60,735 nucleotides of DNA from Cupriavidus campinensis. GTDB lineage: Bacteria; Pseudomonadota; Gammaproteobacteria; Burkholderiales; Burkholderiaceae. Location of the stretch: NCBI RefSeq assembly GCF_905397395.1, contig NZ_CAJPVH010000034.1:1-60735 (forward strand). Direction: 5' to 3'. The notes beneath the pieces were generated by a model that worked only from the letters and a program-made list of their open reading frames with translations, was not told where the DNA came from and did not search any database. The first letter of the stretch is position 1. Each line of letters begins with the position of its first letter. The position numbers were made by a program, and so were the translations under genes. Of this stretch, positions 38,536-47,229 are shown in pieces.

Positions 38536-39555
38536 TCAGTTCCCGGCGCCCCGGATGGCCTCGATCCGCTCGCGCGTGAGCGGGTGGGTCGAGAAGAAGC
38601 TGGCATCGTCCTCGGACTTGTCCGAAGGCTTGCCACCATGGGCGCCTTCCAGCCTGGCCAGCACATCGGCAAGGGCGGAGACCGGCAAGCGGTTCCGCCG
38701 CATCACCTCCACCGCGTAGGCGTCCGCCTCGCGCTCATGGTCACGGGAATAGCGCATGGTCAGCATCGCGGCCGGCACCGTGGCGAGCACCGTCGAAAAA
38801 TCCCCGAAGAAGTACGCCGCCAGCGCGCCCACGGCCGATGCCTGGATCACCTGCTGCAGGCCGTGGCGCTGCGCCACGTGGCCGGCCTCGTGCGCCAGCA
38901 CGCCCATCATGCCGGCGCCGGTGCCGATCAGGGCCACCAGTTCGTCCGTGACCACGATGGTGCCGCCCGGCAGGGCCAGCGCGTTCGCGCCGAGCCGGCC
39001 GCCATGGCGGAACAGCAGTTGGTAGGCGTGGTCCGGATCGTCGGGGCGGCGTAGCGCGGCGAAGTTGTCGCGAATCCGCTGCTGGTCGGCGGCGGGCAGC
39101 TGGCTTGGTGTCACGAGGCCGTGGTCGAGGCTGTCGAGCGTGGCCTGGCCCAGTTGCGCCTCGATGGACGCCGGCACGGTTGCCGCCAGCAGGCCGGCGC
39201 TCCACGGCAGCAGGTAGAAATAGGCGGCCAGCACGAAGGCTACTATCCCCAGCAGCGCGAGCCCCGTGAGCCGCCAGCTGTTCTGCGCGCGCGACACCCA
39301 GCCCTCGCGGTGGCCGGTGCTGGCCAGCATGGCCTCGAAGGTGGCGTGGTCGGCCACCTCGCAGTACGCGCCGTCATCGAAGGTCACCAGGCGCGGCGCC
39401 CGCTTGTTGCGCTCGGACACCCGCAGCGAGGCCAGCGGCGCGCGGCGCACCTCCTCGCCCGCGGCATCGTGCAGGATGGCCTGCCCGCCCTGCACGATCA
39501 GCACGACGGGATGGGCGCGCGACGAGCGCGTGTCGAAATACCGGGCCGCTACCAT
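38536..39555 (-). CDS. M48-family membrane metallopeptidase
   Basis: This 339-residue protein has a small N-terminal domain (about residues 1-95), one or more membrane segments near residues 100-125 and an M48 peptidase domain. The zinc motif HEAGH is at residues 222-226, with the third ligand in SRDHEREADAYAV. The C terminus ends in FFSTHPLTRERIEAIR, typical of Ste24/HtpX-like and BepA-like proteases. The M48 domain probably faces the periplasm. It forms a pair with the downstream-facing DUF898 gene on the same strand. Confidence 0.9.
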   Translation of the reverse strand: MVAARYFDTRSSRAHPVVLIVQGGQAILHDAAGEEVRRAPLASLRVSERNKRAPRLVTFDDGAYCEVADHATFEAMLASTGHREGWVSRAQNSWRLTGLALLGIVAFVLAAYFYLLPWSAGLLAATVPASIEAQLGQATLDSLDHGLVTPSQLPAADQQRIRDNFAALRRPDDPDHAYQLLFRHGGRLGANALALPGGTIVVTDELVALIGTGAGMMGVLAHEAGHVAQRHGLQQVIQASAVGALAAYFFGDFSTVLATVPAAMLTMRYSRDHEREADAYAVEVMRRNRLPVSALADVLARLEGAHGGKPSDKSEDDASFFSTHPLTRERIEAIRGAGN

Positions 39556-39575
39556 GGCATTGCTCCGGGCGGCGC

Positions 39576-40664
39576 TCAGAGCGCGATGTCGATGTCGTAC
39601 CAGTCCACGGCGGCGTCGCCCAGCGCGCTGACCTGCTCGGCTTCACCGGCCACGAAGGCGTCCAGCGGCCCGGCGGCGAACATCGTCACCGATTCCACGC
39701 GGTAGCGGGTGGAGCGGACTTTCGCGAAAGGCAGGAACAGGCCGCAGGTGAGGGCGATGGCGATCCAGTTCGTGAGGGTGATGAAGATCATGCGGCCCGC
39801 GCCCACGCGGCTCTCGAAGCGGTGCGGGGCCAGTGTGGTGTGGCTCCAGACCAGGTTCTGGAGCTTGGCCGTGAAGTAGGGGCCGGTCAGCATGAGGCCG
39901 AAGTAGGTGAACGCGACCGTTCCGCCGAGCACGATTGCCACGCCGCCTTTCGTACCGGCGCCGGCCGGGATGGCGATAGCGCTGAGCACGGCGCCCACGA
40001 TCATGAACAGCGCCGTCACCATGCCGGTACGCAGGTACACGCCATAGAAGTGACTGGACGTTGCATCGAACGCGAACGGTGCCGTGCCAAAGCGCGTGTG
40101 ATTGTGCTGGTAGTGCTTGAAGCGCTGGTGCGCCAGCGGCGCCAGCAGGCCGAGCGTCAGCATCGACAGGATCGGCCACAGCAGGAACACCTTGTAGGCT
40201 TCCCTGTCGCCGCCGGTGAAGGCGAAGCGCAGTCCACGATAGCTCGAATTCGCCATGCGGAAGCGCAGCGAGCGCACCAGCAGAAACGGCCACACTGCGC
40301 CAAAGACCACGGCGAACACCAGCGGCAGCGCCGGGCTCACCGCGCCGCTGAACTGGACCACCATGGCCAGCACCAGCACGATGGCGCGGCCCTTGAGGAT
40401 CGCACCCGGCTTGCCGTGGTAGTCGAACGCGGCGTCATCGAGCCGCGTGTTGCGGTAGAAATACTGGAGCGTGCGGACCTTGGCCCAGGCGGAGTAGATG
40501 CCGAGCGTGAGCACCGTGAGCAGCGCGTTGACGATCCAGATACGGAAGTATTCCGAGCCCGATCCGGTGAACGAGAGCCGCAGCGGTGTCGGCGGCGGGG
40601 GGGTATGCCCCAGATCCGATGATCCCGCACCGATGAAGTGCTCGCCCTTGTGATCCCATGCCAT
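39576..40664 (-). CDS. YjgN/DUF898 family membrane protein
   Basis: This 362-residue protein has multiple hydrophobic segments and the DUF898 pattern. It begins with LRLSFTGSGSEYFRIWIVNALLTVLTLGIYSAWAKVRTLQYFYRNT, then FDYHGKPGAILKGR, and a repeated copy of the same kind (LVWSHTTLAPHRFES, ITLTNWIAIALTCGLFLPFAKVRSTRYRVES) near the C terminus. The function is not established. It precedes the M48 protease by 20 bp on the same strand, a pairing seen in other proteobacteria. Confidence 0.9.
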   Translation of the reverse strand: MAWDHKGEHFIGAGSSDLGHTPPPPTPLRLSFTGSGSEYFRIWIVNALLTVLTLGIYSAWAKVRTLQYFYRNTRLDDAAFDYHGKPGAILKGRAIVLVLAMVVQFSGAVSPALPLVFAVVFGAVWPFLLVRSLRFRMANSSYRGLRFAFTGGDREAYKVFLLWPILSMLTLGLLAPLAHQRFKHYQHNHTRFGTAPFAFDATSSHFYGVYLRTGMVTALFMIVGAVLSAIAIPAGAGTKGGVAIVLGGTVAFTYFGLMLTGPYFTAKLQNLVWSHTTLAPHRFESRVGAGRMIFITLTNWIAIALTCGLFLPFAKVRSTRYRVESVTMFAAGPLDAFVAGEAEQVSALGDAAVDWYDIDIAL

Positions 40665-41444
40665 GTTTGACCTCCCTGGTCGTCGGGGCGTTGTGGATCG
40701 GCATTATGGCGCCCACCGCCCTCGTTTCATATTTGCAACCGATTTGCCCAGGCCTTTCGTGCGCCAGGCGGCACATTGTGGCACTGCGGTGAACGCTTTC
40801 CATCACAAAACGTGGGAATAGACGCGTCAGAGACTGTGGGTTCGCCAACGGCTCTCGTAACGACGAAGAAACATCCTGTTACATGCTCCATGAAATGTAA
40901 CAAGTCGCCAATCGTCCACCTCAATAAAATCAATGACTTGGCGTGGATGGCACGGTATTCGCTTCATGACTTGTTACAAGAAGACGGGCGGCATGGCGAA
41001 GCTGCCCGCGGCGATGGACCGAGGGAGGACATCGACCGGATGACACGCCACGCAGCAGAAAAGCAACGGGAAAGTCCGCGTCCCAACGGGGCGCTTCAGC
41101 GGGGGCAGGCGCGGGCCAGCGCCAGGTAGCAATTCTGGTCCACGCACGTCGGCATGAATGCCGGCAAGCGATGAGATGTCCGACGGCGGTTCTTTCAGGC
41201 GCGGACGATTTCCCCGGCAGGGAGGCCTGGGGAGATCGTCCGCCGCACCTCTTTGTGCTCCCCGAATGCCTGCAATTTTTTCTGCAAAAACGCCTGGCGA
41301 GGCTTGCGCGCCACGCCTTCTGCCGCTTTCCGCAATGCAGCATCGAAACCGCTTGCCACGCTGCCGGCGCTCTCCATAATTATGAATTATTGCGGCGCAT
41401 ACGCCGCGTGAGCAGTCTTCCCGGCATCCGGGACCGGAGGCATC
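40665..41444. other. 780-bp gap with repeated TGTTACA-type dyads and no supported gene
   Basis: No convincing coding frame is present; the open frames lack start context and protein-like composition. The middle part (about 40800-40980) is lower in GC. It contains TGTTACAT (40877-40884) paired with ATGTAACA (40895-40902), and CTTGTTACAAG at 40970-40980, a palindrome around one central base. CATAATTATG at 41375-41384 lies 61 bp before the GntR gene. These may be operators for the GntR regulator, whose family often binds short TTGT...ACAA dyads. Confidence 0.5.
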
Positions 41445-42173
41445 GTGCGAATCATCCGGCAGGCGCTGTACCTCGAAGTGGCAGACCGTTTGCGGGCGAT
41501 GATCGACGATCACACGCTGATGCCCGGCGCATGGATTGACGAAGTGGCGCTGGCCGCCTCGCTCGGCACCTCGCGCACGCCGCTGCGTGAGGCGCTCAAG
41601 GTGCTCGCGGCCGAAGGGCTGGTGCGGCTGGAGCCCCGGCGCGGCTGCTTCGTCAACGCACTGACCGAGCAGGATCTCGATGAGATCTTTCCGCTGATGG
41701 CGCTGCTCGAAGGCCGCTGTGCCTACGAGGCCGCGCGCAACGTCACCCAGGACGATCTCGACGCGCTGGAGGGCCTGCACGCCGACCTCGCGCGCTACGC
41801 CCAGGCCGGCGACATCGACGCCTATTACGAAACCAACTACCAGATTCACGAGGCGCTCCAGCGCCTGGCCGGCAACCGCTGGCTGTCCGGCGTGGTCAGC
41901 GACCTGCGCAAGGTGCTGCGCCTGTCGCGCCACAAGAGCCTGAAGCTGCCGGGCCGGATTCACGAATCGTGCGCCGAGCACATGTCGGTGTTTTCCGCGC
42001 TCAAGGCGCACGACCCGGAAGGGGCGGAGGCGCTGATGAAGACCCACGTGCTGCGCCAGCGCGGCGCGCTGCGGGCACTGGATCGCGCCGATCCGGCCCC
42101 GGAGCCGGCCGGGTCAGCTGACACCGCCGACGCCCCCGTTCTTCGCAACGTTCTCGCTGCAGGAGTCTCATGA
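41445..42173 (+). CDS. GntR-family (FCD subgroup) regulator of the malonate locus
   Basis: The start is GTG at 41445 with GGAGG four bases upstream, giving 242 residues. The winged helix lies at about residues 10-75 (WIDEVALAASLGTSRTPLREALKVLAAEGLVRLEPRRGCFV). The helical FCD effector domain follows, with the metal-ligand pattern including YYETNYQIHEAL. Its stop overlaps the start of the malonyl-CoA decarboxylase gene, so it is probably a MatR-like regulator that responds to malonate or malonyl-CoA. The ligand assignment is inferred from context. Confidence 0.9.
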   Translation: MRIIRQALYLEVADRLRAMIDDHTLMPGAWIDEVALAASLGTSRTPLREALKVLAAEGLVRLEPRRGCFVNALTEQDLDEIFPLMALLEGRCAYEAARNVTQDDLDALEGLHADLARYAQAGDIDAYYETNYQIHEALQRLAGNRWLSGVVSDLRKVLRLSRHKSLKLPGRIHESCAEHMSVFSALKAHDPEGAEALMKTHVLRQRGALRALDRADPAPEPAGSADTADAPVLRNVLAAGVS

Positions 42174-43642
42174 GCGCCCTCGATCCCGCCGAACAGAAAG
42201 TCAGCGCCCCGCTGGAAGCCACGGAACCGGTCGGCGATACCTTGCTGTCGCGCTTCGGCCGCTGGTGGAGCCGCAAGGGCGACGCTGAAGCGGCCCCGGC
42301 CAAGCGGCCCAAGGTGGAGGAGGGCGACACCCCTGCGCTGTCCACGCGCGCGATGAAGCGCCAGCGCGAGCAGCTTCGCCCCTGTTTCGATGCCCGGCTG
42401 ACCGATGGCGCCGCCAACGCCGCCGCGCAGGCGTGGCAGGCGGAATACGAAGCCGCCTCGGAGCCCGTGCGCCAGGCGATGCTGACCGTGCTGGCCGAAG
42501 TGGCGGCCGGCGCCGATGGCCCCGGTGCGAAGGCAGGATCACATTCCGGATCACATTCCGGATCACATTCGGGATCACATTCGGGCGCGGCGTCCGGGCT
42601 GTCGCAGGCGCTGTCCAACGCGCGCATCCGCTTCTTCAAGCGGTTGGCCGCGCACCACGGCAAGAGCGACAACAGCGCGTGCGGCCTGCACTTCCTGATC
42701 CAGCTGCGCGCGGACATGCTCCGCTGGCACAAGCGCGTGCCGGGCCTGCGCGTGCTCGACGAAGACCTGGAGGCGCTGTTCTCGAACTGGTTCGATGTGG
42801 GCCTGCTCGAGTTGCAACCCATCACCTGGGACTCGCCCGCCTCGCTGCTGGAAAAGCTGATCCGCTACGAGGCCGTGCACGAGATTGCCTCGTGGACCGA
42901 CCTGCGCAACCGGCTCGACTCGGACCGCCGCTGCTACGCGTTCTTCCACCCGCGCATGCCGCGCGAGCCGCTGATCTTCGTCGAGGTAGCCTTCGTGCCC
43001 GAGATGGCGGCCAATGTGCAGGCGCTGCTCGACGAAGCCGCGCCGCTGGAAGACCTGCGGCGGGTCAAGTGGGCCATCTTCTATTCGATCTCGAACACGC
43101 AGGCCGGGCTGCGCGGCGTGAGCTTCGGCAATTTCCTCTTGAAGCGTGTCATCGAGGAATTGCAGCGCGAGTTCCCCAAGCTGAAGCAGTTCGCCACGCT
43201 GTCTCCGCTGCCCGGGTTTGCCGATTGGCTGCGCAAGCAGCACGGCGACGCGATCGCGACGATTCTGGGCGAGAAGCGCCTGGCGCGCTGGACCGAGCGC
43301 CACGGCACGCCGCCCACGGATGGCGCCGGCTGGCTGGCCGCGCTGCCCGCCGATGCGCCGGACCCCGTAGTGCGTGATACCGCGCTGACGCTGGCCGCGC
43401 ATTACCTCGTGCGCGAGGGCGCGCCGGGGCAGCCGGCGGACCCCGTGGCGCGCTTCCACCTGGGCAATGGCGCCTGCGTGGAGCGGCTGAACTGGGCTGC
43501 CGACCTGTCGCGAAAAGGCCGCGCCCAGTCGTGCGGCATGATGGTGAATTATCTTTACGTGCCGGAGGCGCTGGATGACAATCTGGCACGCCTTGGCGAT
43601 GGCAATCCCCGCATGAGCCGTGCGGTGGGCAAGCTGCTGTGA
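42170..43642 (+). CDS. matA: Malonyl-CoA decarboxylase
   Basis: This 490-residue enzyme decarboxylates malonyl-CoA to acetyl-CoA. It has an N-terminal helical domain and a C-terminal acyltransferase-like domain with FFHPRMPREPLIFVEVAF, YSISNTQAGLRGVSFGNFLLKRV and LATLSPLPGF-type (FATLSPLPGF) motifs. The catalytic serine and histidine are expected in the LSPLPGF and FHLGNGA regions. Residues 123-138 are four copies of Gly-Ser-His-Ser, encoded by a 12-bp tandem repeat that interrupts the N-terminal domain. It starts in a four-base overlap with the regulator gene. Confidence 0.95.
   Translation: MSALDPAEQKVSAPLEATEPVGDTLLSRFGRWWSRKGDAEAAPAKRPKVEEGDTPALSTRAMKRQREQLRPCFDARLTDGAANAAAQAWQAEYEAASEPVRQAMLTVLAEVAAGADGPGAKAGSHSGSHSGSHSGSHSGAASGLSQALSNARIRFFKRLAAHHGKSDNSACGLHFLIQLRADMLRWHKRVPGLRVLDEDLEALFSNWFDVGLLELQPITWDSPASLLEKLIRYEAVHEIASWTDLRNRLDSDRRCYAFFHPRMPREPLIFVEVAFVPEMAANVQALLDEAAPLEDLRRVKWAIFYSISNTQAGLRGVSFGNFLLKRVIEELQREFPKLKQFATLSPLPGFADWLRKQHGDAIATILGEKRLARWTERHGTPPTDGAGWLAALPADAPDPVVRDTALTLAAHYLVREGAPGQPADPVARFHLGNGACVERLNWAADLSRKGRAQSCGMMVNYLYVPEALDDNLARLGDGNPRMSRAVGKLL
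42536..42583 (+). repeat. Four tandem 12-bp repeats inside the malonyl-CoA decarboxylase gene
   Basis: Units GGATCACATTCC, GGATCACATTCC, GGATCACATTCG and GGATCACATTCG follow each other without gaps. The first two and last two are identical pairs. Each unit encodes Gly-Ser-His-Ser in frame, so copy-number change would preserve the frame. Confidence 0.97.
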
Positions 43643-43738
43643 CCCCTGGGTCGGGCACGGATGGCGCCGGGCAATCTTGTCGGGTGAATGTAGTACTTCG
43701 ATTGACTTTCCGCAGCAAGTAGAGAGAGGAGACAGTAC

Positions 43739-44749
43739 ATGAATCGTCGTCAGTTCCATCTGACCGCGTGCGCGCGTGCGTTCGCGGTTGTGGCGGGTGT
43801 TGCCGCCGCGTCGGCAGGGTCGATGTATGCGCCGGCCGCCCTGGCCGATACGTGGCCGAGCAAGCCGGTCACCGTGATCGTGCCGTTCCCCGCCGGCGGC
43901 GGCACCGACGCCTTCGCGCGTCCGCTGACCGCCCAGTTGTCCAAGCAGCTCGGCAAGCAGTTCGTGATCGACAACCGTGGCGGCGCGGGCGGCACCGTGG
44001 GCGCCAGCATCGCCGCCAAGGCCGCGCCGGATGGCTACACCATCTTCATCGGCGGCGCGCACCATGCCATCGCCCCGTCGTTCTACAAGAAGCTCGATTA
44101 CGACATCGAGAAGGATTTCATCCCCGTCACCGTGATTGCCCAGCCGCCGCAGGTGGTGGTGGTGAATCCGACCAAGGTGCAGGCCAACACGCTCAAGGAG
44201 CTGATCGCCTACGCCAAGGCCAATCCGGGCAAGCTGAACTACGGCTCTGCGGGCAATGGCTCCTCGCACCACCTGGCGGGCGAGCTGTTCAAGCTGCAGA
44301 CGCAGACCTTCATCACGCACATCCCCTACAAGGGGGCCGGCCCGGCGCTGTCGGACCTGATCGCTGGCCAGGTGGACATGCTGTTCGACGGCCTGGGTTC
44401 GTCGGCGCAACACATCCGCGCGGGCCGCATCAAGGCGCTGGCGGTGGCGTCGAACAAGCGCTCGCCGGCCTTCCCGAACGTGCCGACGGCGGCCGAGGCG
44501 GGCGTGCCGAACTACGAGGTTTCCACGTGGTACGCGCTCTGGGCGCCGAAGGGCACGCCGAAGGAAGTGATCGACCGGCTCTACACCGAGACCACCAAGG
44601 CGCTGAACTCGCCGGAAATGAAGCAGGTCTGGCTCCAGAATGGCTCGGAGACGCCGGCGTTCACGCCTGAACAGTTCGCCACGTTCCAGCATGCCGAGAT
44701 CAAGCGCTGGGCCGAGGTGGTGCAGCGCTCCGGCGCCAAGATCGACTGA
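43739..44749 (+). CDS. Bug-family (TctC-like) periplasmic substrate-binding protein
   Basis: This 336-residue protein has a Tat-like or Sec signal (MNRRQFHLTACARAFAVV, cleavage near Ala36) and the Bug fold. The family motifs are WPSKPVTVIVPFPAGGGTDAFAR, VDNRGGAGG-type IDNRGGAGGTVGA, PYKGAGPALSDLIAGQVD and PNYEVSTWYALWAPKGTP. Bug proteins bind carboxylates for tripartite tricarboxylate transporters, and many exist without adjacent membrane genes. Its place between the decarboxylase and the hydratase suggests malonate or a related acid as ligand. Confidence 0.93.
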   Translation: MNRRQFHLTACARAFAVVAGVAAASAGSMYAPAALADTWPSKPVTVIVPFPAGGGTDAFARPLTAQLSKQLGKQFVIDNRGGAGGTVGASIAAKAAPDGYTIFIGGAHHAIAPSFYKKLDYDIEKDFIPVTVIAQPPQVVVVNPTKVQANTLKELIAYAKANPGKLNYGSAGNGSSHHLAGELFKLQTQTFITHIPYKGAGPALSDLIAGQVDMLFDGLGSSAQHIRAGRIKALAVASNKRSPAFPNVPTAAEAGVPNYEVSTWYALWAPKGTPKEVIDRLYTETTKALNSPEMKQVWLQNGSETPAFTPEQFATFQHAEIKRWAEVVQRSGAKID

Positions 44750-45531
44750 TGGGCGGCACCGTCACGTTCGCGCGGGACGGCGCCGTGGCCACGGTCACGC
44801 TGTCGCATCCGGGCAAGCTCAACGCGATCTCGACCAGCATGTGGCAGGCGCTGGCCACGGGCTTCGCGGAGCTGGCGGCGGATACGTCGCTGCGCTGCGT
44901 GGTGGTGCGGGGCGCCGAGGGCAATTTTGCCGCCGGCGCCGACATCGCCGAGTTTCCGGTCGTGCGGGGCGACGAGGCGTCGGTGCGCCGCTACCACACG
45001 GAGATCCTCGCCCCGGCGCTGGCGGCCATCGCCACGTGCCCGCATCCGACGCTGGCGATGATCGAGGGTGTCTGCGTGGGCGGCGGGCTGGAAATTGCCT
45101 GCCACTGTGATTTGCGCATTGCCGCGGCGGGCAGCCGCTTCGGCGTGCCGATCAACCGGCTGGGTTTCCCGATGGCGCCCGGAGAACTGGGCGGGCTCCT
45201 GGCGCTGGCCGGGCGCGCCGTCACGCTGGAAATCCTGCTGGAAGGCCGCGTGTTCGATGCGGCCGAGGCCGAGCGCAAGGGCCTGCTCACGCGCGTGGTG
45301 GCCGAGTCCGCGCTCCACGACGAGGTGGCCGCCACGGTGCAGCGCCTCTGCGCCGGCGCGCCGCTGGCCGCCCGGATCAACAAGGCGACGATCCGTCGCC
45401 TGTCGTCCGATCCCGCGCCGCTTACGGCGGCCGAGATCGACGCGCATTTCGCCTACGCCGGCAGCCGCGATCACGCCGAAGGCGTGGCCGCCTTCCTGGC
45501 GCACCGGCGGCCCGAGTTCACCGGGGAGTAA
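44749..45531 (+). CDS. Enoyl-CoA hydratase/isomerase family protein
   Basis: This 260-residue crotonase-fold protein starts on the last base of the previous stop (TGATG). The oxyanion-hole motif is FAAGADIAEFP near residue 64, and the second is CVGGGLEIACHCDLRIAA near residue 108. The usual catalytic glutamate positions are only partly conserved: GFPMAPGELGGLL carries one Glu. It may act as a hydratase, an isomerase or a CoA-transfer-type crotonase. Its presence inside the malonate locus is unusual and its role is undetermined. Confidence 0.9.
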   Translation: MGGTVTFARDGAVATVTLSHPGKLNAISTSMWQALATGFAELAADTSLRCVVVRGAEGNFAAGADIAEFPVVRGDEASVRRYHTEILAPALAAIATCPHPTLAMIEGVCVGGGLEIACHCDLRIAAAGSRFGVPINRLGFPMAPGELGGLLALAGRAVTLEILLEGRVFDAAEAERKGLLTRVVAESALHDEVAATVQRLCAGAPLAARINKATIRRLSSDPAPLTAAEIDAHFAYAGSRDHAEGVAAFLAHRRPEFTGE

Positions 45532-45621
45532 GATGGCGGCCGGCCGGCACGTCCGCGTGCCGGTTTCGCCACCGTAATCCCGTCTTATTCGCCGGCATCC
45601 TATTTCCTTCGATTCCGTACC

Positions 45622-47175
45622 ATGAACGCCAATCTGTTCGCCCTGTTCGAATCCCGCTTTCCCGTCGACCGCAGCGCGTGCTGCATCGAGACCCATGACG
45701 GGCTGTACTACAGCTGGGATGACCTGGACCGCGCCACCGCCAAGATCGCCAACCTGCTTGCCGCGCTGAAGCTGCCGGCCGGCGCGCGCGTGGCCGTGCA
45801 GGTGGAGAAGTCGCCCGAGGCGCTGTTCCTGTACCTGGCCACGCTGCGCGCGGGCTACGTGTACCTGCCGCTGAACACCGCGTACCAGGAATCGGAAATC
45901 GACTATTTCGTGGGCAATGCCGAGCCCGCCGTGGTGGTCTGCGGCAGCAAGAACTTCGGCTGGGTGTCGAAGGTGGCGTTCCGCCACAACACCGCGCACG
46001 TATTCACGCTGGACGACGACCGCAGCGGCTCGCTGCTGGCCCGCGCGGCCGCCCAGCCGGATACCTTCCAGACCGTGACGAAGGGCGACGATGACCTCGC
46101 GGCCATCCTCTATACCTCCGGCACCACGGGCCGCAGCAAGGGCGCGATGCTGACGCACCGCAACCTGGCCTCCAACGCCCAGACGCTGCACGAATACTGG
46201 GGCTGGCGCAGCGACGACGTGCTGCTGCATATGCTGCCCATCTTCCACGTGCACGGGCTGTTCGTGGCCTCCCACGGCGCGCTGCTGGCCGGGGCCAAGA
46301 TGATCTGGGCGCCCAAGCTCGACATGGCGCAGATTCTTGCCTTCCTGCCGCGCGCGACGGTGATGATGGGCGTGCCGACCTACTACGTGCGCATGCTGCA
46401 GGAGCCGCGCTTCAACCGCGAGGTGTGCCGCAACATGCGGCTGTTCGTGTCGGGCTCGGCGCCGCTGCTGCTGGAGACGTTCGACGGCTTCCGCGAGCGC
46501 ACCGGCCACACCATCCTGGAGCGCTACGGCATGAGCGAGACCGTGATGCTGGTCTCGAACCCGTACGATCCCAAGCTCGGCGAGCGCATTGGCGGCACGG
46601 TGGGCATGCCGCTGCCGGGCGTGTCGGTGCGCGTGATGGACGGCGAAGGCAACCCCTGCACGCCGGGCGCCATCGGCAATGTGGAGGTCAAGGGCCCGAA
46701 CGTGTTCAAGGGCTACTGGCGCATGCCGGAGAAGACCGCCGAGGAATTCACCGCCGACGGCTGGTTCAAGACCGGCGACGTGGGCCGCTTCGGCGGTGCC
46801 ATCGTCAGCCAGGCGGGCGAGCGCAAGGTGCCGGACAACTATCTGACGATCGTGGGCCGCAGCAAGGACCTGATCATCTCGGGCGGCTACAACGTCTATC
46901 CGAAGGAAATCGAGAGCTTTATCGACGAACTGCCGGGCGTGGTGGAATCGGCCGTGATCGGCGTGCCGCATGCCGATTTCGGCGAGGCCGTGGTGGCCGT
47001 GGTGGTGCGCAAGCCGGGGGCGGAGATCGACGAGGCGGGGATGATCGGCACGCTGCGTGGGCGCATCGCCAACTTCAAGGTGCCCAAGCGCGTGCACGTG
47101 GTGGACGAGCTGCCGCGTAACACGATGGGCAAGGTGCAGAAGAACGTGCTGCGGGAGCAGTTCGCCGCGCTGTGA
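45622..47175 (+). CDS. matB: Malonyl-CoA synthetase
   Basis: This 517-residue AMP-forming acyl-CoA synthetase activates malonate to malonyl-CoA. The P-loop LYTSGTTGRSKGAML is near residue 164. The GYGMSET-type motif is ERYGMSET near 305, and the adenylation motif YLTIVGRSKDLIISGGYNVYPKEIE is in the C-terminal domain. The PRNTMGKVQKNVLR motif holds the catalytic lysine. Its location with a malonyl-CoA decarboxylase strongly supports malonate as the substrate over other acids. Confidence 0.93.
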   Translation: MNANLFALFESRFPVDRSACCIETHDGLYYSWDDLDRATAKIANLLAALKLPAGARVAVQVEKSPEALFLYLATLRAGYVYLPLNTAYQESEIDYFVGNAEPAVVVCGSKNFGWVSKVAFRHNTAHVFTLDDDRSGSLLARAAAQPDTFQTVTKGDDDLAAILYTSGTTGRSKGAMLTHRNLASNAQTLHEYWGWRSDDVLLHMLPIFHVHGLFVASHGALLAGAKMIWAPKLDMAQILAFLPRATVMMGVPTYYVRMLQEPRFNREVCRNMRLFVSGSAPLLLETFDGFRERTGHTILERYGMSETVMLVSNPYDPKLGERIGGTVGMPLPGVSVRVMDGEGNPCTPGAIGNVEVKGPNVFKGYWRMPEKTAEEFTADGWFKTGDVGRFGGAIVSQAGERKVPDNYLTIVGRSKDLIISGGYNVYPKEIESFIDELPGVVESAVIGVPHADFGEAVVAVVVRKPGAEIDEAGMIGTLRGRIANFKVPKRVHVVDELPRNTMGKVQKNVLREQFAAL

Positions 47176-47180
47176 TGGAT

Positions 47181-47215
47181 TTCCCCCTCGCCCTGTGGAA
47201 ACGGGGGAGGGGGAA
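47181..47215. terminator. C/G-rich hairpin between matB and the SIMPL gene
   Basis: TTCCCCCTCGCCC pairs with GGGGGAGGGGGAA with a single mismatch around a 9-nt loop. It lies between two convergent genes and may end transcription from both sides. It resembles the element at 34770-34802. Confidence 0.6.
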
Positions 47216-47229
47216 GCCAGACTGGCTGG

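Noticed and set aside
40776..41129. Plus-strand frame of 117 codons in the gap before the GntR gene
   Set aside because: It has no ribosome-binding site, no protein-like pattern after residue 70 and crosses the TGTTAC dyads. It is treated as non-coding.
42536..42583. Tandem 12-bp units as a possible CRISPR array or integration site
   Set aside because: The units are directly adjacent with no spacers, are in frame and encode a regular Gly-Ser-His-Ser peptide. They are an in-gene minisatellite.
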